Source: Miscanthus floridulus
Lineage: Eukaryota > Streptophyta > Magnoliopsida > Poales > Poaceae
NCBI RefSeq assembly: GCF_019320115.1
Contig: NC_089593.1
Location: 31,045,720 to 31,109,719 of the forward strand
Length of the DNA: 64,000 nt
Direction: 5' to 3'
Of the stretch, positions 1-10,340 are shown piece after piece (the first letter of the stretch is position 1; the number at the start of each line of letters is the position of its first letter). The position numbers were made by a program, and so were the translations under genes. The notes below the pieces were generated by a model. The model had not been told where the DNA came from. It saw nothing but the letters and a program-made list of their open reading frames with translations, and did not search any database.

Positions 1-792
1 CCGGCGGATGGCTTCTCTTCGATCTCCAGTGCCAGCGGATGCCCGTGGTTTACATTCATTGGACCATAGTAGGCCGGTTGCCCATGGTTTACAAGGTAGG
101 CCGGATGACTATAGTAGGCCCTCAAAGCTTCAGCTTCTATGTTGTATTTTTTGTGCAAATTACCAGGGTAGCGATTGACTTGAGCATAAGAATCTTCCCA
201 GGTTCAATAAATCCTAGGCATGTGACCAACATGCACTACATACCATGCCATGGTTGCCTATACATTTAAGTAAATTAGGCATGTGGTAAGTGGTAATGGT
301 AACTCACTGAACAAGAGTTATTATTCAAGTTATATGGCTAAACTAAATCTATTTAATGTTCTTTATCCTTGACATGATAAAAAAATAACCTCAATAATTG
401 GACTGTCTATTATTCGGAGATCAATGTGTTTTAGTAATCATACTTGCTGCTGCTGCCGAGCCAATTTTAAAAGTTGTTTTTAACTTCTTTTTTCTGGAAC
501 AAACATCTATAGATGCCTTTTTAAGCATGCTATACATTCCATCAAAATCAATTGACACTCTACCTATATCGATTATACCTGTACACATTTGACAAGAATC
601 CATCAATTAACACTCTACCTATAGCTAAACCAAGGAGTAACAGCATGTAACTCAATCGAATAGGAATCTACTGCCATTGGGAAGACAACAACCGTGGGGC
701 ATTTCATCGAACACTTAGCGGGCAGTGAGCCACACACTCACCACGGGGGTGGAAAAGCAGCTGTCTGCGCGCGCTTCTAAAGGCCTCGGCGG
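1..792. other. No gene recognised
   Basis: Only short open frames with no family resemblance occur here. Positions 34-125 contain a short imperfect repetition of a 'ggtttac ... tagtaggcc' phrase. The stretch is probably part of the transposon-like sequence that continues to the right, but no terminus was found. Confidence 0.4.
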
Positions 793-1075
793 TGCTCCGG
801 CGTTTGGCGGTGGACGGCATGGGGAGTGCTCCAGCGTGGGGCGGTGCACGGGCGTCGGCGTCAAAGAAGAGGAGCACAGGGCTGGTAACGGTGGCATGGG
901 GGGCGGTGGACGGTTGCTCTGGCGTGGGGCGGTACACGGGCCTCGACGTCAAAGAAGAGGAGCGCGGGTCTAGGAACGGCGGCGCGGGGGGCGGTGGACG
1001 GGTGCTCCGGCTTGGGGCGGTGCACGTGCGTCGACGTCGAAGAAGAGGAGCGCGGGGCTAGGAACGGTTGACGCG
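793..1075. repeat. GC-rich tandem repeat, about 88 bp, three copies
   Basis: The phrase 'tgctccagcgtggggcgg' recurs at 827, 915 and 1003, always followed by a 'gacgtcaaagaagaggagc'-like stretch, giving a period of 88 bp. A partial copy begins at 793. The period is not a multiple of three, so open frames through it are not preserved between units and it is unlikely to be coding. It lies directly before CACTA-like subterminal hairpins and probably belongs to the same element. Confidence 0.75.
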
Positions 1076-1119
1076 GGGTTGAAATTTTTCAACCCACGAC
1101 GGGCTTTTATACCAGATCT

Positions 1120-1220
1120 CATCACTGCCGGTTCTAATTAGAAAACGATAGTGATGGAGGTACATCACTGCCGGTTGTACATAAAAACCGATAGTGATGG
1201 GGGTACATCACCGCCGGGCC
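1120..1220. repeat. CACTA-like subterminal hairpin repeats
   Basis: Three copies of 'atcactgccggtt' or a close variant occur here, two of them facing an inverted partner ('aaaccgatagtgat' type), so each pair can fold into a hairpin. Families of such short direct and inverted motifs are typical of the subterminal regions of plant CACTA (En/Spm) transposons. No terminal CACTA/TAGTG end or 3-bp target duplication was found, so the element limits are unknown. Confidence 0.55.
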
Positions 1221-1294
1221 ATTCTTTAAACCAGCCGTGATTGCCGTGTAGCGGTTACAGCATAAGTAACTTATCTTTTCCACACTTTTCGAAT

Positions 1295-1372
1295 ACCTCC
1301 TACTGGCTCAACGGTTAAGACCCCATAACTCAGCCCCCGATACCCGTGTTCGAATCCCGGGCGGCCCAATGT
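1295..1372 (+). pseudogene. tRNA-like sequence (A box and B box)
   Basis: A box-A-like 'tggctcaacgg' (1304-1314) and a perfect B-box core 'gttcgaatccc' (1348-1358) sit about 33 nt apart, the arrangement of an internal RNA polymerase III promoter. The acceptor stem does not pair convincingly, so this is not a working tRNA. A second, more degenerate copy lies at 1434-1498. Both sit between the CACTA-like hairpin clusters, so they may be a transposon component or a SINE remnant. Confidence 0.45.
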
Positions 1373-1520
1373 TTTTGGTTTAATTTTATAATTTATTAAG
1401 CATATGTATTCCTATATCGAAATAGCTTGAAATTTTTTTTGGTTAAGTGTCTGAACTCTGTAGCCCGAGACCCGAGCTCAAACCCGAGGGCTGGCATAAT
1501 TTTTTTTTAATTTTTATATA

Positions 1521-1613
1521 TCACTGTCGGTTTTCAAAATAAACCGACAGTGATAACAAGCATCACTGTCAATTTCTTCTCATCACTGCCATTTTTTGAA
1601 ACCGACATTGATG
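1521..1613. repeat. CACTA-like subterminal hairpin repeats, second cluster
   Basis: The 'tcactgtcggtttt' motif at 1521 faces 'aaaccgacagtgat' to form a near-perfect hairpin, and two further copies follow. They are the same motif family as the cluster at 1120-1220, which suggests one transposon spanning both. Confidence 0.5.
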
Positions 1614-1662
1614 TTTATATATATTAAAAAAATTCTTTTATATACTGAATAAATAGAAGGAT

Positions 1663-3091
1663 ATGTATTCCTATGTTGAAATGACTTGAAATTTTTTTGG
1701 CAAGCTTGTACAGCCAAATTAAGACCCCACACAGGATCTTAGGTTTTTCTAATCATTTTTTTATTAATTATATTTTTTTGTGTGCTGAATGAGACAAAAG
1801 AGGGTGAATTTCATCTTGGACCCAATAGATTTTTTCATCCATCTCCATAAAATTCTTATCCCTAGGGCACATTTGAGCCTGTGTAAAAGTTTGGCACCAT
1901 TCTGAATCTTTTCGTGGGTAGACTCAGTTCAACCTATAATTAAACTATCTCGTCGCGCGGAAATTGAATTAAACCTCAGAAAGTAGCAAACCATCTCCGG
2001 AAAATCCAAAACTTGGTGTTTCCTTTACACGTGGCACGTGCAAGCCTAAGAAAAAATTTGAGACCAATACAACACCGGAATGCATATAAACCACAGAAAC
2101 CTTGATAACCTATGTGTATAGTTATGGTTCGATGAAAGGGCACATGTATCTCTGTGAAGCATGTATACTCCGCCTATGTCGAAATGTCTTGAAATTTTTT
2201 TGACACGTTTGTACACACAAATTAAGACCCCAAATAGGATCTTAGATTTTTCTGAGCAGTTTTTTTTATTTATTATATTTTTCTCTGTGCCGAATGAGAC
2301 AAAAGAGGATGAATTTCTTCTTGGACCCAATATATTTTGTCATCCACCTACACAAAATTCTTATTCCTAGGGCACATTAGCGCCTGTGTAAAAGTTTGGC
2401 ACTATTCCGGATCTTTTCGTGGGTAGACTCAGTTCAACCTATAATTAAACTGTCTCATCGCGCGGAAATTTAATTAAACCTCAGAAAGTAGCAAACCATC
2501 TCCGAAAAATACCAAACTTGGTGTTTCGTTCACACGTGGCACGTGCAATCCTAAGAAAAGTTTGAGACTAATACGACACCGAAATACCTATGAACCACAG
2601 AAACCTTGATAACCTATGTGTACAGTCATGGTTCGATGAAAAGACACATGTACCTATGCGAAGCATGTATACTCCGCCTATGTCGAAATGGCTTGAAATT
2701 TTTTTGACAAGCATGTACACCCAAATTAAGACCCCACACATGATCTTAGGTTTTTTTGATCATTTTTTTATTTATTATATTTTCTCTGTGCCAAATGAGA
2801 CAAAAGAGGGTAAATTTCATCTTGGGCCCAATAGATTTTTTCATCCACCTCCACAAAATTTTTATCCCTATGGCACATTAGAGCCTGTGTAAAAGTTTGG
2901 CACCATTCCGGATCTTTTCGTGGGTAGACTCAGTTCAACCTATAATTAAACGGTCTCATCGCGCGGAAATTCAATTAAACCTCAGAAAGTAGCAAACCAT
3001 CTCCGGAAAATCCCAAACTTGGTGTTTTCTTCACATGTGGCATGTGCAAGCCTGAGAATAATTTTGAGACCAATACAACACCGGAATATAT
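1663..3091. repeat. Tandem repeat of about 500 bp, nearly three copies
   Basis: Units start at 1663, 2161 and 2665 (spacings 498 and 504) with the shared phrase 'atgtatactccgcctatgtc' or a variant, and run in parallel through 'tcgtgggtagactcagttc' and 'agcaaaccatctccg'. The third unit stops at about 3091 where the reductase exon fragment begins. A remnant of an earlier unit is visible at 1398-1440. No coding potential is conserved between units. It is probably internal sequence of the transposon on the left. Confidence 0.8.
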
Positions 3092-3093
3092 AT

Positions 3094-3174
3094 ACTTTTT
3101 CCAAGAAAGCCAGTGGAGCCAGTGATGAAGATGATCTTATCCTTGAAATGACCAGCTACTGTAACCGCATCCAT
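3094..3174 (-). pseudogene. Fatty acyl-CoA reductase, first-exon fragment
   Basis: Read on the minus strand from the ATG at 3174-3172, the frame gives about 27 residues with the glycine-rich nucleotide-binding motif TGSTGFLGK, preceded by a GHFKDK segment. This matches the N-terminus of plant alcohol-forming fatty acyl-CoA reductases, which make primary fatty alcohols for wax, suberin or pollen-wall lipids. The frame breaks right after GK, where tandem-repeat sequence starts; no downstream reductase sequence was found to the left. A TATA box lies about 97 bp upstream, so this looks like the real 5' end of a gene destroyed by insertion or rearrangement, though a fragment captured by a transposon is also possible. 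The family call rests on one motif and its context. Confidence 0.6.
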
Positions 3175-3270
3175 CTTCAGTGCGCTATATGTGCTTTGAT
3201 ATGGATGTGCTAAAGGCACGGTGCTTGTGTGTCCTTGATGTGGTGAAGTGCCCATGCAACCGAATGGCTG

Positions 3271-3279
3271 TATTTATAG
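3271..3279 (-). promoter_or_regulatory. TATA box of the reductase fragment
   Basis: The minus strand reads CTATAAATA. It lies 97 bp upstream of the reductase ATG, leaving room for a short 5' leader. It is one of two TATA boxes facing outward from the same ~440-bp spacer. Confidence 0.5.
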
Positions 3280-3714
3280 GCGGTTCGCCGGTTCACATGA
3301 GCTAAACGTATCATCTTGGCAACTCACACAAATCAGTCTATGTAGCGTAAATGAACCACGACAGCAGCTTACCTCCAGTTGCAGAACATATGGAGAAGCT
3401 AGCTTACACAAACTGCATGCAGTCCAGGTACGGCAGCCTACTGCCCATCAACTTCCAATTCATCGTAAACCTTGGCAGCTTGCACAGATCGCTATCTTTT
3501 GGTGCCGGTCTACGTACGTCCTTCCATTTCCCAGCATTCCAAATTTCCAAGCGGGGAATATGGGGATAGCCGGTTTGGTTACATGCCGCACGTGAATTGA
3601 TCTGTGACGACTAGTATAAACCTTGGCATGCAGCTTAATTAGAAAATCATTCATATAGTGTAACATGTACTTGTTCCTTCCGCTTCCAATGTAACCGGGA
3701 CGAGTTAACGCACC
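3280..3714. promoter_or_regulatory. Spacer between divergent lipid-gene promoters
   Basis: This 435-bp stretch separates the minus-strand TATA box of the reductase fragment from the plus-strand TATA box of the lipid-transfer-protein gene. It has no convincing gene of its own. The head-to-head layout would allow a shared promoter, but no specific shared element was recognised. Confidence 0.4.
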
Positions 3715-3723
3715 CTATAAATA
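3715..3723 (+). promoter_or_regulatory. TATA box of the lipid-transfer-protein gene
   Basis: CTATAAATA lies 124 bp before the ATG at 3839, a normal distance for a plant gene with a short 5' leader of about 90 nt. Confidence 0.55.
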
Positions 3724-3838
3724 CACATAAGACCCGTAATAGATTGTTCACAACAGAGCCACGAGCAGCCCTCATTCTAGACGGCCGGCTTCATTACCTC
3801 TGAAAGGCGCTGAGACCAGTCACTACTCAATAATCGCC

Positions 3839-4207
3839 ATGCTGCGAGGCGTCCCCATCCCCACCACCACCACCAGCATGCCCGTCGTCATGCTTGTCGT
3901 TCTCGCCCTCGCAGCCGGGGCTGAGTCGCAATCGCAACAACAGGCGTCTGCGCCGGTTCCGGCGCCAGCCTGGGGATGCACCGTCCTGCTAGCCAAGGTG
4001 TCCGACTGCCTGCAGTACGTGACCCCGGGCAGCCCGCTGGGACAGCCGCCGGAGAAGTGCTGCGTGGAGGTGAACAGTGGGGTCAGGGACCCGGCTGCCG
4101 TGGCCTCCCGCTCAACGCCTCCTGAGCCGCCGGCCTCCCACTCGCTAGCGACGCCACGGCCACGTGTCCCCCCTCCGAGGGAACTCCATCTCCAAAACAA
4201 CCAATAA
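3839..4207 (+). pseudogene. GPI-anchored-type lipid transfer protein, internally deleted
   Basis: The 122-residue frame starts at an ATG followed by a hydrophobic signal segment (about residues 14-28, MPVVMLVVLALAAGA). It then shows the first half of the eight-cysteine lipid-transfer fold: Cys in WGC, Cys in SDC, then the Cys-Cys pair in EKCC, followed by RDPAAVA. The next hallmark, a Cys-x-Cys pair, is absent; the frame turns into Ser/Pro/Arg-rich sequence. The +2 frame downstream reads PLNAS, a stop, then a segment with CPPS that resembles the normal end of the domain. This points to an internal deletion plus frameshift. Intact members bind and export cuticular lipids at the cell surface. 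A solo-LTR-like insertion begins about 50 bp after the stop. A short functional secreted peptide cannot be excluded. Confidence 0.7.
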
Positions 4208-4260
4208 ATATAACACCTTCCTTCCTGCCCTCCAGGGTAGCTATCTTTTACCTAGCTTAC

Positions 4261-5776
4261 TATGACAGAATCATCCAATTTATAAAAGCACAAGTACAAT
4301 AACAACCACTAGAGCGATCGCACTATCATACTTGAGCCCATATAAACCCGGTAGTCCGTCGAGTATCACAAATGACCTCAAATAATCCAACATACAACCA
4401 AGATGGTACATGATTCAACATACAACCCACATGTTACATAAGTTCACAAGTAGTTCACCATACATTGGAGTATGAAAGGAGTTATTACAACCCAAGTTCA
4501 AATATAGTAGTGGAAGCAATATAGTTTTAAAACTATCATCACACACACTTATTCAAATACATGTCAGTTTATGATAAGTCCAACAAAAGCATCATAGGTA
4601 AGACAACATAGAAGAGCCTTGCCCGCGGCCTTACTCCTTGTCCACGGAGGGAGAGAAGCAATTCTTACAATACCCATGGTATACCGTGCCATTTGCAATA
4701 AGTGGAAAATAAACCCTGAGTACGAGAATGTACTCAGCTAGACTTACCTGTCATAAACTAAAAATAAAGTGACACCAAGTATCACGCAAGGCTTTGTAAG
4801 TGGAGCTAGCTTGATATCATTTTGCATAAAAAGCGACTAGTTGAACTACCTATTTTATAATTCGGTTACCAAGTTAATTATAACTATTCATCTCTAGATT
4901 AACAACTAACCTGTGCCAAACATGTGTTATATAATTAAGTAGCAGAACAATAATAACCATAGCCAATTATTTTCATTCTCAGAACCATTCCACTTGCCAT
5001 TAATCACTACGATAGAAGGAAGCTCAGTCAAGTTTCTCACTATCCGGGAGAGACAGCGATTCGAATCGATTGCAACCAGCTGGGCAGTTATTACTAACAC
5101 AAACCCAGACATACCTACGCTAAGGTTGTCTTAGGTCGCCTTTGGTACAACTTAGGTACATATTTGGCGGGTTCGATCAGTACCGCACAATCAGGGACAA
5201 CCAGCTGCCAGGACGTTCAGGCCCGACCTGCCCTTGGGCTCACGTCTGGCTCCCCACACATCCTTACTACCATCCAGAGTGCGCACTTTGACAGAACAGG
5301 GCCCAGCCTGAGTTGAGCTACTCGGCTTCACGGTCGGCGTGAGTTATCCGGCCAGCTAAGTGAGAAGCATGCATTCAAAATGATCGAGTACCAACAACGA
5401 TGCGGTCCTTAATCAACATAGACAAAATCACATGACTTTTCCCCCTACTACATAGACTCCGTCTGGCCTCTATTTACATCATCCCATGGTTCTTTTATAC
5501 GATAGCAAATATAGCCAACCGTGATTTGGTATCTACCTATATCTTGCAGGTGACAGGAAATCACTCGACTTCTACCAACTAAGCATTGCTAAGCATTTAT
5601 TCGATCCTGTACCTATATAGGGTTCAAGGTATATTTCTGTACAAGGAAATTATATGCATCAAGTGGTTCCAATCAACTCATATAACCTAATGCATCAAAC
5701 ATAAAGGACTCAAGTGATATTTATAAAACATAGGAGGCTTAGAATGCTCTAGGGCTTGCCTTTCAGAAAAGAGGCA
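4261..5776. repeat. Outermost solo LTR, left part
   Basis: This is non-coding LTR-like sequence. It carries the phrase 'aataaaccctgagtac' with a following 'tgtactc' near 4708, which reappears in the second element near 40130, and 'ggcttgccttt' near 5753, which reappears near 51188. The parallel order of such phrases shows that the two solo elements are distant relatives. Confidence 0.6.
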
Positions 5777-5942
5777 TGCGGCAGAACCGCCTAGAATAAC
5801 ACACTTTCGGAGGCGCTCGTCTTCCACTAGACACTAAGCGCCCAAAAAATAGGCTAAAACGGGCAGTTTCGTCGAACACACCCAAAGGGAGAACTCGAAA
5901 GAATCCACGTTTTACATCTAGGATCCAATAATGAGTACGAGC

Positions 5943-8330
5943 TATCACACCCGATTTTAAGGATAAAATAGGATGCATAATCTTATGTGCGCCTAGAGAT
6001 CAGTCACACACATAAGCCGATAAATTATAGATAGTACCATCATAAGTGTTTATTACATCATGTATAATAGGATAGAGTCTTCACATAAATATAGCGGAAG
6101 TATAAAGAAAAAATCTCTCGTGGAAGCTCCATATCATAGGGACGTCAACTGGTTGACCACAAGTTTTACACTTTGTAGAGGTTGTACACTTTCACTGTGA
6201 CTCATGATACCCATATGCTCAGGTTAATTACTCCCAAAACACTTTCAAGTTGAGCAGGCAGTGTTCACTATGAAGCCTTTCAAAGGTTCGTCTAACAGGC
6301 TGGGGCCATTAGATTCACTCAGCAAACAAATGTAGAGCCCCCCTTCCCGATGGCACATTGACGCGCAACCTATACACATGGGGACAGAGGCCGCACTATA
6401 CCCGATTTGGCAAGCCATTCTTACGCCAATAAAGGTAACCACTAACAAGCTAGAAAAGGTCCTCATACTGAGCTAAGGCCAGAGCCATGTAGCCCTCATA
6501 GCGGTATTGTAAGTCCCGGATGATCTCTTACAGATAAGTCCTTAGGGAGAGAAATCTGAAGCATTTAAAAAGTAGCTAAACACTCTAGCCCCCTGTTTCC
6601 AAGTTGCTAAAAAGTCATATTTTAATGTTTATTGCATATACCATTAGTCAAGTTACAAGATCATGGTTTAATTGAGCACTAGCAACGCTACCCAATGCAT
6701 ATCCCATAGGAGACAAGGTATAAGTTCAATTCTAGGGAATCCCTATCAAGGTGACACATGCAACTTGAATTAAATGTATTAAAGTTGATAGGAAACAGGG
6801 ATAATCCCATGCTATACTTGCCTTAAACAAAGTGCTCCTGCTAATCCCACTCGTCAAAGTAGTACTCTTGATCACTCACGAATTGCTCACCGTCTATACT
6901 CGATAATCACAGCAACATACAAGCATCCAGAAGCAATCATGCATAGCAACAAAGGCTATAGATTAGAATAGTACACGAATAGCATAGAATCAAGACAAAA
7001 AGTTTGTAAAACGAATCTACATCTCACTATGAACACACAGACGCGAAGATCATAAAATCAGAGCTAAAACAGAGAAGTTACGAATTAAATAAGATTTCCT
7101 ATAATAAAATTATAGATTAAATCTAACCTTGAATTTAAAAGTTGAAAACATATCTAACAGTAGTATGAACATGTAGGTTATAGAATTATGAACCTAACGC
7201 AAGTTGAATGGGCCAAATCGGAGCTAAAACGTCAAAGTTATGGCCTATAGAAACTAGTGGCAAAACTGTAAATAGATGAAAACATATTTTGAATCTAATC
7301 CGAAGAAACTATGTTTTCAAAAGAAGAAAACATATTCCAGATTTGCACATTGGACTGTGGGTTCTAATATAGAAAAGTGCAGGGGCTCTTTAGAAGAATT
7401 GCCAGGTGAATCGGTATGATGAGATCTAGACCGTTACATCTGATTTGGATGGCTCTATTAAATCAGAGGGGGAGAGAGAGTGTTGTTGCCGGGAAGGAAG
7501 CCGAAGGCAGCAGTGGCCAAGAACGGCGGCGAGAAGTTCGCCGATGGAGCTAGATTGGGGCCTATGGACCACCACAGAGCAAAGAGAGGGCATGTGGAGA
7601 AAGAGGAGATGACGACGAACTCACCTAGATGGAATACCAAGGCGGGAGACCGACGACGATGCATGGCGGCTGCGTAGAACCGACGATAGGGGTGTAGCTT
7701 AGGGTTGTGGCTTTGCTAAGGCTCAGAGCGAGGGCGGTGCTGGCTCTAGGCTTAGATAGGAGTGCGGCGCAGCTCGGGGTGGCTATTTATGAGCGTGGTG
7801 GCGTGGAGCGCACGCCAGCGCGTGTAGCGGAGTCTGTCTCAAACGGAGTCTGGCGCGGAGATGAGTTGGAGAAGAAGAAGGCAGCTGACAGCTGGGGCCT
7901 AACTGACAGCAGCACAAGGCGTAGGATAGAGGAACGGCGTGGCGATGCTGGGCCAGCCTGTTGGGCCGCTGCGGGAGAGAGGGAGCAGGCTGGGTGGGAA
8001 AACCAGGCCGTGCAAGAGCTAGGCCTACGGGGAAACAGGGCCTGTGGGCCAGAATTTTGAGAGGGGGAGAGAGGAAAAATTCTTTCTTTTTTTTCAATTT
8101 CATTTTCAAATCCAAATCCAAATCAAATTCAAATTCTTTTGCAAATTTTGATCAAACCCACACATCACAAAATAATATGTAGTGGCATATATGCACCAGC
8201 ATGTAGATAAACCCTATAGTTGAGTTTAATTAACAAAAAATATTATTCCACTACGTTTAAATGCTCACACCAATGCATAAAGAAATCATTTTCTCCTATT
8301 TTAAAATCATGCAAATTTTAGGGTGTTATA
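5943..8330 (-). repeat. G1 left (3') LTR
   Basis: It runs from 'tatcacaccc' to 'gggtgttata'. Compared with the right LTR it lacks about 340 bp near 6162 (right-LTR equivalent about 14730-15073). On the minus strand a TATA-like ATAAATAGCC lies at 7781-7790. About 16 differences in the first ~220 aligned bases were counted by hand against the right LTR, so this is an old insertion. Confidence 0.9.
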
Positions 8331-8341
8331 ATTCTACCCCC
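8331..8341 (-). other. G1 polypurine tract
   Basis: The minus strand reads GGGGGTAGAAT immediately before the 3' LTR start. This is the usual place for the primer of plus-strand DNA synthesis and fixes the element's orientation. Confidence 0.75.
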
Positions 8342-8382
8342 TTAAAAATGAATCTTGTCCTCGAGATTCGGACGATGCTTAC

Positions 8383-8667
8383 TCAAAAAGCTGCGGGTAT
8401 GTTTTCCTCAAAATCCTCTTCTCTTTCCCAAGTAGCCTCATTTTCTGTATACCGATTCCACTGAACCTTACACATCTTTATAACTCGGCTCCTCATAACC
8501 CTTTCTATTGTCTCCAAAATCTTTACCAAAAATTCCTCATATGTAAGATCTTCCTTAACTGTAAGTTTCTCTAACGGTATCTGCTCCTCAGGTACACGCA
8601 AACACTTCTTTAATTGAGACACATGGAACACATCATGTACACCTAACAAACTCTCAAGCAATTCCAA
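8383..8667 (-). pseudogene. G1 integrase C-terminus with chromodomain
   Basis: The frame contains FHVSQLKKC, typical of the integrase C-terminal part, then a chromodomain-like segment ([12 protein letters not shown] ... [16 protein letters not shown]). Chromoviruses use this domain to direct integration into particular chromatin. The reading frame ends early at AAF; the +1 frame continues into a usual chromovirus C-terminus close to the polypurine tract, so a small frameshift is likely. Confidence 0.8.
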
Positions 8668-8699
8668 CTGATAAGCTACTTCACCACGTCTCTCTAAAA

Positions 8700-9620
8700 T
8701 CTTGAAAGGCCCAATATACCTTGGTGCTAACTTTCATTTCATGTTACACCTTCTCACACTTCTCATTGGTGACACTTTTAGGTAAACATAATCCCCTATT
8801 TCAAAAACCAATTCTCTTCTCCAAGTGTCAGCATAACTCTTCTATTGAGACTGTGCCACTCTCAAGTTATCCCTAATCATCTTTACTTGCTCTTTTGCGT
8901 CTCTTAAAACATCCGGTCCAAACACTTGAGTTTCTCCCATTTGATTCCAAAATAACAGGGTTCTACACTTTCATCCATACAAAGCCTCGTAAGGTGTCAT
9001 ATTGAGACTCTTTTGATAACTGTTGTTATATGAGAACTCTGCATAAGGCAAGCTCTTGTCTCAACTTATACCATACTACAATGCACAAGCTCTCAACATA
9101 TCCTCTAATATCTGATTAATCCTCTCAATTTTCCCATCGGTTTGAGGGTGATACGCTGTGCTGAAATTCAACTTTGTTTCCAATGAGGTATATACTGTTT
9201 GCCAAAAGTGTGACATGAATTGAGTACCTCTGTCAGACACGATCTTCTTTGGAACACCATGCAGACATACTATTCTTTCCATATATAATGCAGCCACTTG
9301 GGGTCCAGTATAGGTAGTCTTGACCGGTAGAAGTGAGCAACTTTAGTTAACTGATCCACTATCACCCAATTTGAATCATAACATGTCTGAGTGCGTGGTA
9401 ACCCCACAATAAAACCCATACCAACTTCCTCTCACTTCCACTCAGGTATCTTCATTGGTTGTAGCAATCCTGCAGGTCTTTGATGTTCTGCTTTGACTCT
9501 TTGACAGGTATCACATATAGCAATACACTCAGCAAGATCTCTCTTCAGTCCATACCAACAATACTTCTCTTTTAGATCCAAGTACATCTTGGTACTCCTG
9601 AGATATATAGAGTAAGCAGA
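8700..9620 (-). pseudogene. G1 integrase core, broken
   Basis: The segment at 9297-9076 has SDRGTQF (second catalytic Asp) and HPQTDGKIERINQ (catalytic Glu). Upstream, about 9440-9610, the zinc-binding part shows a C-x2-C in ICDTCQ. Several stops separate these pieces. The protein would insert reverse-transcribed DNA into the host genome; this copy cannot be made as one polypeptide. Confidence 0.8.
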
Positions 9621-9773
9621 CTCATGTGCCTCACGTAGAATTGCATCTCATATAGCCTTATTCTCAGGCACACATAGTCTTTTTCCAAACCACAGAGTTC
9701 CATTATCATCCATACGGAAACTTGGTGCCTTGCCAATCACTATGTTCTCCGCTATCTCTTTCAACTTCGCATC

Positions 9774-10325
9774 CTATAACTGGCCCTTACGTATTTCTTG
9801 CTCCAGTGTGGGTTCTATCACCAACTCCACTGTATTAGTGACAAAGCCCAAGTTCAGTTGCTCAAATTCAGCACACAACTCACTTGACATAGCTGCCACT
9901 TGCACCTCCTTGGCGTAACTCTTACTCCTAAGAGCATCAACAACAACATTCACCTTTCTAGGATGATAGTGTACCTCTAGATCATAATCTTTAATCAACT
10001 CCAACCATCGACGCTACCTCAAGTTCAGATCTGTCTGGGTGAATATGTACTTCAAACTCTTATGATTAGTGTAGATATCACTCTTATGTCCAATTAGATA
10101 GTGTCTCCATATTTTCAAAGCATGAACCAGTGCTGCTAACTCCAAATCATGAGTAGGATACTTTCGCTCATGTTTTCTCAACTGTTGGGATGCATAGGCC
10201 ACTACTCTTTCTTTTTGCATAAGAACACATCCGAGACCTTGACGAGATGCATCACAATAGATCAAAAAGTTCTTACTCAAATCTGGCAAAACCAATACTA
10301 GGGCTGTAGTCAACCTCTTCTTCAA
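9774..10325 (-). pseudogene. G1 RNase H
   Basis: Two frames carry Ty3-type RNase H landmarks: [18 protein letters not shown] (first catalytic Asp), [20 protein letters not shown] (Glu) and a TNHKSLKYI block with the usual catalytic Asp replaced by Asn. An in-frame stop near 10014 splits the domain. The enzyme degrades the RNA strand during reverse transcription. Confidence 0.8.
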
Positions 10326-10340
10326 TTCTTCAAAGTTAGC

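Noticed and set aside
725..1061. Gly/Arg-rich open frames
   Set aside because: They arise from the 88-bp tandem repeat, whose period shifts the frame between copies.
1295..1372. Considered as a functional tRNA gene
   Set aside because: Acceptor and anticodon stems do not pair, despite good A and B boxes.
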